Below, one piece after another: positions 1-4,564 of a DNA stretch of 5,880 nucleotides; position 1 is the first letter of the stretch, and every line of letters starts with the position of its first letter. Made by a program: the position numbers and the translations under genes. Below the pieces are notes generated by a model. It worked only from the letters and a program-made list of their open reading frames with translations. It had not been told where the DNA came from and did no database searches. This DNA is from Treponema sp. (GTDB taxonomy: Bacteria > Spirochaetota > Spirochaetia > Treponematales > Treponemataceae), in NCBI GenBank assembly GCA_017453705.1, contig JAFTEK010000251.1:1-5880 (forward strand), in the 5' to 3' direction.

Positions 1-1408
1 GCCAGCCGTAGCGGTCAAAGGCGGGGGCGGCGTCGCAGGAAGTTTTCCGTGCAAGCCTCTCAAGGTCAACGATGTCCCTGTAATCCAGCTTTGTTACGTC
101 CTGCTCCATCCGCGGCAGGTTGTAGCTGGCTATCCAGTATTCGGGGCGAGCGAGCGAGAGAATCAGGTAGCATACGCAGACAGTGACAAAGCCGTAGCGG
201 AACAGGGGGAAACGCCGGGAGAACAGCTGTGCTATCTGCCCTGCGAGCAGCAGTGACAGGACTGCGAGTGTCCACAGCACCAGCACACGAAGGAATGTCA
301 GCTTTTCATAGTATCCTATGTAGTTGAACATGCGGATTGCGGCGGAGGCTATCATTGCGTATGTGCAGGCGCAGAACACGCAAAGCAGGGCTTTCAGGGC
401 AGTGCTGTCATTAAAGTGTGTCAGAACCGACTGGACAATCAGGACATTTATCACGCTGACCGCAAGCAGCTGGAAGAATCCTTCCCTTGCGACCTCGGAA
501 TAAAGTATTCTGTCAATTTCCTGTGGAAGGAACTGGCAGTATACAAAGCTTATATATATGACACAAAAACGCGACAGTATAGTCAAGGCGACGGCTTTGG
601 GGAACTGCCTGCGTTCTTTTACCTGTGACTGGATGCTGCGTTTGAGCAGAAAGCGGCTTGTGCAGTAGCTGCAAGTGATGGCCGCAATGGTAAAGAAGCA
701 GACCCTGAGCGCGGCTGCAAATTTGATATGAATCACGATATTGTTCAAGAGGGATGCATACCGCCTGTCCGCTGAGCAGAGCAAGGCGGTGACGAGGGCG
801 AGGACTGGAGCTGAGATTATCGCACCGGCGAATACGTAAAGGACAGTCTTGTTCTTGTTGTTCGTGGCTTTTTTCCAGCAGAGCAGGTCTTTGATTGCGT
901 CGCCAATAGATGAGACCGTTCCCGCCATACAGCGGAGCATGCCGGAAAAGTAGCTGCTCAGCTGCCAGTGCTCATCATCGCAGAAATTGTGCAAAAGGGC
1001 GACAATAAGGACAAGGCAGATTCCTATATTGTTGCAGTTGATTATGAATGCGTTGTCCGTCAGGCAGTCCGACAGGGCTAGAAGCAGCATGACCGCGAAG
1101 CAGAAGATGCTGCCTTGTTTCAGTTTGTCTATCGCCGCGCTTTTCATAATGTGGCAGCAATAGGCTATGCATGAGATGATGAACAGGGGCATTGTTATGG
1201 ACGAGTAGTTGCCATACAAAAGCAGGGTACACGTCAGCCCCAGTACAAGGGAAGGAAGGAAAAGGAACTTGAAAAGCTTAACCCTGCCATTACGGACATT
1301 CTCATCTTCCTCCGTGTTTTTCCAAAACTCCTGTTCTGCACAAGCTGTCGCCTCCTTATTCCAGATGCTCTCCAGATTTTCCTTATCAGCCATATTTTCC
1401 TCGCTCAT
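1..1408 (-). CDS. DUF4153/DUF4173-type polytopic membrane protein (3' end beyond the window)
   Basis: The reverse strand is open from an ATG at 1408 to the window edge: 469 complete codons and no stop, so the C-terminus is missing. The first ~45 residues are acidic and soluble. Many hydrophobic segments follow, at about residues 46-65, 70-88, 100-115, 127-141, 188-212, 226-250, 270-292, 311-330, 338-360, 372-394 and 404-420. Family-like landmarks are AREGFFQLLAVSVIN (about 307-321), an R-M-x-x-Y-I region near 359-364, and PEYWIASYN (422-430), which resembles the P-x-x-x-I-A-x-Y-N motif near the end of the membrane part in DUF4153/DUF4173 proteins. Function is unknown for the family. AGGAGG lies 6 nt upstream of the ATG inside the preceding gene, and the ATG overlaps that gene's TGA (ATGA), so translation is probably coupled. 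The protein is unusually cysteine-rich (24 of 469). Family assignment is from remembered motifs, not a profile search. Confidence 0.85.
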   Translation of the reverse strand, partial: MSEENMADKENLESIWNKEATACAEQEFWKNTEEDENVRNGRVKLFKFLFLPSLVLGLTCTLLLYGNYSSITMPLFIISCIAYCCHIMKSAAIDKLKQGSIFCFAVMLLLALSDCLTDNAFIINCNNIGICLVLIVALLHNFCDDEHWQLSSYFSGMLRCMAGTVSSIGDAIKDLLCWKKATNNKNKTVLYVFAGAIISAPVLALVTALLCSADRRYASLLNNIVIHIKFAAALRVCFFTIAAITCSYCTSRFLLKRSIQSQVKERRQFPKAVALTILSRFCVIYISFVYCQFLPQEIDRILYSEVAREGFFQLLAVSVINVLIVQSVLTHFNDSTALKALLCVFCACTYAMIASAAIRMFNYIGYYEKLTFLRVLVLWTLAVLSLLLAGQIAQLFSRRFPLFRYGFVTVCVCYLILSLARPEYWIASYNLPRMEQDVTKLDYRDIVDLERLARKTSCDAAPAFDRYGW

Positions 1409-1665
1409 TCTTCTCCTCCTTCTATCTTGTTTTCCTGCCTGTCCCCGATGTCATCTGTGGACGGCGGAATGTATTCCAGTATCTCTCCCGGCTGGCAGCC
1501 AAGGACGGTGCAGATTTTGTCCAGCGTCTCCATCCTCACGGCCTTTGCCTTTCCGTTTTTCAGTATGGATATGTTCGCGAGCGTTATGCCTACTTTTTCC
1601 GCAAGCTCGCTGACTTTCATCTTGCGGCGGGCAAGCATTACGTCCAGGTTTACGATTATCGCCAT
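1405..1665 (-). CDS. Small XRE/Cro-CI family transcriptional regulator (YozG-like)
   Basis: This 86-residue protein is almost entirely a helix-turn-helix domain. It begins MAIIVNLDVMLARRKMKV, the usual start of the YozG-like XRE group. The HTH core runs from about residue 17 to 55: SELAEKVGIT is helix 2 and turn, ANISILKNGK the recognition helix, and METLDKICTVLGCQPGEILEY the closing helices. A short acidic tail (about 68-86) follows. The group is a set of small cytoplasmic DNA-binding proteins usually encoded next to a DUF2975 membrane protein, as here. The gene starts 9 nt after the DUF2975 stop, with AGGGGG (1671-1676) 5 nt before the ATG. It overlaps the DUF4153 gene by 4 nt. Autoregulation through the palindromes at 2191-2224 is plausible but inferred. 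The HTH identity is secure; targets are unknown. Confidence 0.95.
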   Translation of the reverse strand: MAIIVNLDVMLARRKMKVSELAEKVGITLANISILKNGKAKAVRMETLDKICTVLGCQPGEILEYIPPSTDDIGDRQENKIEGGEE

Positions 1666-1674
1666 GTCAGCCCC

Positions 1675-2139
1675 CTATATGGTCAAGTCGTTCTCGTTTT
1701 TGACAAGCCAGGCATGATATATGAGCCGTGACAGCACCTCGCAGATTGCGGCGAAAATCAGGCTCAGCAGTCCCATGAAAGTCAGGTACATCGTGAAAAT
1801 AAGGGGCAGCAGCTTGCCCGACACCGCAAAGAAAATGAGCATTCCAAAGAAACAGCCTGCGAACACCAGGGCGATTGCCGCCATTATACGGAAAGAGCGG
1901 CTGTTCTCCGGGGAAAAAGAGTTGTCTTTACCAATCTGGCTGGCTATGCCCCAGAATACCAGCAGCTCCGCATAGCAGCAGATTGCAATGACTATATGGA
2001 AGACAAGAGCGTCATTTATCAGTTCCGCCATGCGGGTTTTGTAGCTTTTAGCGTATAGAATGAAAGCTGTGAAAAACACAGCTCCCATTATGCCGAGCAG
2101 TATCACGATGGCTTTAAGCAATGTGCCGTATTTTTTCAT
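1675..2139 (-). CDS. DUF2975 family four-helix membrane protein
   Basis: This is a 154-residue protein with four predicted transmembrane helices at about residues 9-30, 43-67, 82-106 and 109-139. Family-like features are FSPEN just before the third helix (about 75-79) and the C-terminal ending ENDLTI, typical of DUF2975 proteins. The length matches the family, and the gene looks complete. Its function is not known. In many Firmicutes and related bacteria a DUF2975 gene is paired with a small YozG-like XRE regulator. One inference is that the membrane protein modulates or is controlled by the regulator. It is the first gene of the three-gene operon. The start at 2139 is supported by AGGAG at 2149-2153, 9 nt upstream, and by a predicted promoter just upstream of that. 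Confidence 0.9.
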   Translation of the reverse strand: MKKYGTLLKAIVILLGIMGAVFFTAFILYAKSYKTRMAELINDALVFHIVIAICCYAELLVFWGIASQIGKDNSFSPENSRSFRIMAAIALVFAGCFFGMLIFFAVSGKLLPLIFTMYLTFMGLLSLIFAAICEVLSRLIYHAWLVKNENDLTI

Positions 2140-2148
2140 GTCTGAAAT

Positions 2149-2153
2149 CTCCT
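2149..2153 (-). promoter_or_regulatory. Ribosome binding site of the DUF2975 gene
   Basis: AGGAG on the minus strand, 9 nt upstream of the ATG at 2139. With the -10 at 2161-2166 the predicted transcription start is about 2154, so the leader is only about 15 nt and the Shine-Dalgarno sits almost at the 5' end of the mRNA. Confidence 0.8.
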
Positions 2154-2160
2154 GATGACT

Positions 2161-2189
2161 AGGGTATTACATTATCTTGCGAAAGTCAA
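2161..2189 (-). promoter_or_regulatory. Predicted sigma-70-type promoter of the DUF2975-XRE-DUF4153 operon
   Basis: On the minus strand TTGACT (2184-2189, 5 of 6 to consensus) is followed after 17 nt by TACCCT (2161-2166, only 3 of 6). It lies directly upstream of the DUF2975 Shine-Dalgarno. The strong -35, ideal spacing and weak -10 suggest a promoter of modest basal strength. Two palindromes lie immediately upstream of the -35. The -10 is the doubtful part. Confidence 0.55.
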
Positions 2190-2190
2190 T

Positions 2191-2224
2191 ATAAATTTAT
2201 CGAAAAACAATAAAAATGTATTGT
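2191..2224. promoter_or_regulatory. Two palindromes upstream of the operon -35: candidate operator
   Basis: ATAAATTTAT (2191-2200) is a perfect 10-bp palindrome starting 1 bp from the -35 of the minus-strand promoter. Six bases further is an inverted repeat, acaata-aaaatg-tattgt (2207-2224), with perfect 6-bp arms and a 6-nt centre. XRE regulators bind dyads of this size, so autoregulation by the XRE protein of this operon is a reasonable guess. The stretch is very AT-rich, so chance palindromes are likely and the location could equally be an AT-rich UP-type element. Confidence 0.4.
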
Positions 2225-2244
2225 CTGATGATATATTGTTGTTT

Positions 2245-2340
2245 TGTCCGCGACGCAGATACAGGACTGTCCGCGACGCAGACACTGGACTGTCCGCGAC
2301 GCAGACACAGAGCTGTCCGTGATGCAGACACAGAGCTGTC
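2245..2340. repeat. 23-bp tandem repeat, four full copies plus a 4-nt remnant
   Basis: Copies lie at 2245-2267, 2268-2290, 2291-2313 and 2314-2336, followed by tgtc at 2337-2340. Each begins tgtccgcgacgcaga or a close variant. Copies 1-3 share their first 15 bases exactly. Copy 4 differs there by two transitions (cgcgac to cgtgat). The 3' ends vary (acaggac, actggac, acagagc, acagagc), and copies 3 and 4 share the same ending. The unit contains an imperfect dyad, TGTCCG-n5-CAGACA. The array is GC-rich, in contrast to the AT-rich DNA on its left, and ends 24 bp before the -35 of the downstream gene. A period of 23 is not a multiple of three and no gene crosses the array, so it is non-coding. 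The role could be protein binding or neutral slippage. Confidence 0.95.
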
Positions 2341-2352
2341 AGGCTGCCTGAC
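2338..2352. repeat. Short perfect inverted repeat between tandem array and promoter
   Basis: GTCAGG-CTG-CCTGAC has perfect 6-bp arms and a 3-nt centre, and its left arm begins within the last remnant of the tandem repeat. It ends 12 bp before the -35 of the rightward promoter, a position suited to an activator or repressor site. No T-run follows, so it is not a classical terminator. Confidence 0.5.
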
Positions 2353-2364
2353 CATTGCCTGTTA

Positions 2365-2393
2365 TTGAAAATGAGGGGGCTATAGAGTATAAT
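2365..2393 (+). promoter_or_regulatory. Near-consensus sigma-70 promoter of the fused aromatic gene, leaderless geometry
   Basis: TTGAAA (2365-2370, 5 of 6) and a perfect TATAAT (2388-2393) are separated by exactly 17 bp. The six bases 2394-2399 then lead to the ATG at 2400. With the usual -12 to -7 placement of the -10, transcription would start on the A of the start codon. No Shine-Dalgarno sits at a usable distance before this ATG; the only purine run, GAGGGGG (2373-2379), is about 20 nt away and would not be in the transcript. The hexamers and spacing are seen directly; leaderless transcription is inferred. Confidence 0.8.
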
Positions 2394-2399
2394 CCGCGT

Positions 2400-4364
2400 A
2401 TGGTCGTTGTATTAAGGAAGGAAATCTCCCCTGCGGAGCGGAATGCAATAGAAAGCTTCTTGACAAGCAAGCAGTTCAAGTTGAATGAGATTGTCGGCGA
2501 GGAGGATACGGTCATTGCCGCAGTTGGCAAGCTGTCCGTTGACCGCCGTGAGGTTGAGGCGATGCCGGGAGTCGCCCAGGTTATCCCGATTAGCAAGCCT
2601 TACAAACTTGCTAGCCGTGAGTTCAAGAGGGAAGACACGATTGTGGAGCTTCCCAATGGGCGCGGGCAGAAAATCCGCATAGGTGGCCAGCGGGTTGCCG
2701 TCATCGCGGGGCCTCGCGCGGTGGAAAGCCGGGAGCAGCTTATGGAGGTTGCAGGGCGGGTTGCCGCGAGCGGGGCTGTCATGTTGCGCGGCGGGGCTTA
2801 CGAGCCCAACTCTTCACCCTACAACTTTCAGGGTCTGGGCGAGGAGGCGCTGGGATACCTCAAGGAGGCCGGTGAACGCTACGGCCTTCCTATAGTGACG
2901 GAACTTGTGTCCATAAACCACATACCTATGATGAAAGATTACGTGGACGTGTTCCAGATAGGCGCGAGGGTGATGCAGGACTTTGACCTCCTCAAGGCCG
3001 TGGGCGCGACAGGCAAGCCGGTCATCCTTCGCCGCAGTTACTCGGCCACACTGGAAGAGCTTCTCATGTCCGCCGAATACCTGCTTTCCAGCGGAACTGA
3101 TAATGTGATACTGTGTGAGAGGGGTATCCGCACATTCGAGAAAGCCACCCGCAACACGCTTGACCTGTCCGCAGTTCCTGTCCTGCGCCAGCTGACCCAC
3201 CTGCCGATAATCGTTGACCCCAGCCACACCGTCCTGACCCGCGACAAGGTGGGGGCGATGGGGCTTGCCGCCGTAGCCGCCGGAGCTGACGGACTTATGG
3301 TGGAAGTTCACGGCGATCCGGGCAAGGCTCTGGTGGATGGTGCCCAGTCCATGCTGCCAGAGCAGTTCGACAAGATGATGCACGATGTGGAAGCCCTTGC
3401 CCCCGTCATGGGCAAGTCTGTCGCCCACATCAGGCAGGAGCTGCCGTCGGTAGTCCGTGTACAGGCGGGAGGCAGACGCAAGGATAAGGTCGTTGTTGCC
3501 TATTCCGGCAAGAAAGGGGCTTACGCTGAGCAGGCGATTTCCCTGTACTTTGACGCGGCGGACTGCGAGAGCCTTGCCGTGGACTCCTTTTCCGAAATCT
3601 TCCAGTCTGTAATAGACGGCAAGGCTGACTACGGCATGGTTCCAATCGAGAACTCGCTTGCAGGTTCGGTCTACCAGAACTATGACAACTTCACCAGGTT
3701 CGAGGACGTGAGCATAGTCGGCGCGGTCACGCTGAACATACGCCATGCCCTGCTTGGGGTAAAAGGAGCCTCTCTCGCCGACATAAAGCGGGTCTACTCG
3801 CACCCGCAGGCCTTGAGCCAGAGCAAGAAGTTCTTGGACGCGCACTCTGGCTGGACTATGGTGGAATCTGTCTCCACTGCGACGGCGGCACAGACCGTGG
3901 CAAAAGACGGGCTACGCGAGAATGCAGCGGTCGCAAGCCCCCTTAACGCCTCCCTCTACGGCCTTGACCTGCTGGCTGAGGACATAGAGGACGATCCCGG
4001 CAACTTTACCCGCTTTGTCGTCATCCAGTCCAACTCATCTGACGGCAGGGGTATATCCGGTGAGGTGAACATAGCCCCCAACATGGCGAGTTTTATCATC
4101 AAGACCAGGAACGAGCCGGGCGCGCTGTACAGGGTGCTGGGTATTTTCAATGACTGCCATCTGAACCTGACCCGCCTGGAGTCCCGCCCCATAGCCGGAG
4201 AGCCGTGGAAATACTGGTTCTACATGGACGCGGAGCTGAAGGGAAGCGGGGGGCACGCCTCAGACATGCCGGCCTCGTCCATCGTTGCAAGCCTCATGTC
4301 CCGGCTCAACGAGGCGACCGAGTATGTCCGTCTTCTGGGAATTTACGCCGAAGCCGGGAAGTAG
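2400..4364 (+). CDS. Fused DAHP synthase-like (type I-beta) / prephenate dehydratase with ACT domain
   Basis: A 654-residue protein in three parts. Residues 1-65 form the ferredoxin-like N-terminal domain of type I-beta DAHP synthases. Residues ~75-340 are the DAHP synthase barrel (PEP plus erythrose-4-phosphate to DAHP). Residues ~363-543 are prephenate dehydratase (prephenate to phenylpyruvate), followed by an ACT domain (~562-650). The dehydratase looks active: GKKGAYAEQA (370-379), PIENSLAGSV (415-424), YSHPQAL (466-472) and NFTRF (535-539) with the catalytic Thr. The ACT domain keeps GAL (574-576) and ESRP (594-597), the phenylalanine-binding motifs, so feedback inhibition is expected. 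In the synthase domain the metal ligands H276, E302 and D313 are present, but the cysteine ligand is R106 (AGPRAVES) and KPRT is EPNS (135-138), so synthase activity is doubtful. There is no chorismate mutase domain. The ATG at 2400 is chosen because homologues start M-x-V-V-L-x and the promoter abuts it; an in-frame TTG at 2355 lies upstream of the promoter. Confidence 0.93.
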   Translation: MVVVLRKEISPAERNAIESFLTSKQFKLNEIVGEEDTVIAAVGKLSVDRREVEAMPGVAQVIPISKPYKLASREFKREDTIVELPNGRGQKIRIGGQRVAVIAGPRAVESREQLMEVAGRVAASGAVMLRGGAYEPNSSPYNFQGLGEEALGYLKEAGERYGLPIVTELVSINHIPMMKDYVDVFQIGARVMQDFDLLKAVGATGKPVILRRSYSATLEELLMSAEYLLSSGTDNVILCERGIRTFEKATRNTLDLSAVPVLRQLTHLPIIVDPSHTVLTRDKVGAMGLAAVAAGADGLMVEVHGDPGKALVDGAQSMLPEQFDKMMHDVEALAPVMGKSVAHIRQELPSVVRVQAGGRRKDKVVVAYSGKKGAYAEQAISLYFDAADCESLAVDSFSEIFQSVIDGKADYGMVPIENSLAGSVYQNYDNFTRFEDVSIVGAVTLNIRHALLGVKGASLADIKRVYSHPQALSQSKKFLDAHSGWTMVESVSTATAAQTVAKDGLRENAAVASPLNASLYGLDLLAEDIEDDPGNFTRFVVIQSNSSDGRGISGEVNIAPNMASFIIKTRNEPGALYRVLGIFNDCHLNLTRLESRPIAGEPWKYWFYMDAELKGSGGHASDMPASSIVASLMSRLNEATEYVRLLGIYAEAGK

Positions 4365-4436
4365 GATCGGGGATTGGCTTTGGCAAGGCCACCCGCACCC
4401 TCGGCGGCCGGAAGGTCGTGGAGGCACAAGGCATGT

Positions 4437-4466
4437 TCTTGCAAGGCTGAGAACGTCCTTGTAAGA
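4437..4466 (+). terminator. Hairpin downstream of the aromatic gene, possible terminator
   Basis: TCTTGCAAGG (4437-4446) pairs with CCTTGTAAGA (4457-4466) as a 10-bp stem including one G-U pair, with a 10-nt loop. It lies 72 nt after the stop codon. There is no T-run after it, so an intrinsic terminator is not convincing. It may stabilise the 3' end or mark a factor-dependent stop. Confidence 0.35.
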
Positions 4467-4489
4467 CCGCATGTACTAGGAGTTAACAT

Positions 4490-4515
4490 TGAATAATCTG
4501 CATTCGGATTATTCA
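4490..4515. repeat. AT-rich perfect inverted repeat upstream of the ATPase promoter
   Basis: TGAATAATC (4490-4498) and GATTATTCA (4507-4515) are exact reverse complements around an 8-nt centre. In RNA the stem can extend by a G-U and a G-C pair to 11 bp with a CATT loop. No T-run follows on the plus strand. It ends 14 bp before the -35 at 4530, which fits an operator, while the stem would also fit a weak terminator of the upstream gene. A perfect 8-bp palindrome CCCTAGGG (4522-4529) lies between it and the -35. Confidence 0.6.
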
Positions 4516-4529
4516 GTGTCTCCCTAGGG

Positions 4530-4558
4530 TGGACTTTCCGCCCCGTCTGTGCTACGAT
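4530..4558 (+). promoter_or_regulatory. Predicted extended -10 promoter of the AAA-ATPase_like gene, leaderless geometry
   Basis: TGGACT (4530-4535, 4 of 6) is followed after 17 bp by TACGAT (4553-4558, 4 of 6), preceded by TGC, which makes an extended -10 (TG-n-TACGAT). The six bases GGGACT separate it from the ATG at 4565, so the predicted start of transcription is again the A of the ATG. The only Shine-Dalgarno-like bases, GGGA, end 2 nt from the ATG, too close to work normally. Confidence 0.6.
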
Positions 4559-4564
4559 GGGACT

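Noticed and set aside
1209..1717. Plus-strand open frames across the XRE gene and the start of the DUF4153 gene
   Set aside because: They are antisense to a clear XRE regulator and a membrane-protein gene, carry no recognisable motifs and lack convincing ribosome sites.
2245..2340. Tandem repeat as a CRISPR array
   Set aside because: The repeats abut with no unique spacers and no cas gene is present.
2355..2399. TTG at 2355 as the start of the aromatic gene, adding 15 residues
   Set aside because: It lies upstream of the predicted promoter, has no good ribosome site, and type I-beta DAHP synthases normally start at the M-x-V-V-L segment encoded from 2400.
2715..2717. Cys-to-Arg change as a simple sequencing error
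   Set aside because: TGC to CGC alone could be one error, but the EPNS, RRS and VMQD changes need several independent substitutions, so degeneration of the domain is the better explanation.
2814..3845. Long open frame (343 codons) antisense to the aromatic gene
   Set aside because: Its translation is rich in His, Arg and Val with no recognisable motif, and the opposite strand is a clear conserved enzyme. Codon bias of the sense gene explains the lack of stops.
4374..4390. Bulged hairpin TGGCTT/AAGGCCA just after the aromatic gene as an intrinsic terminator
   Set aside because: The stem is short and bulged, and no T-run follows it.
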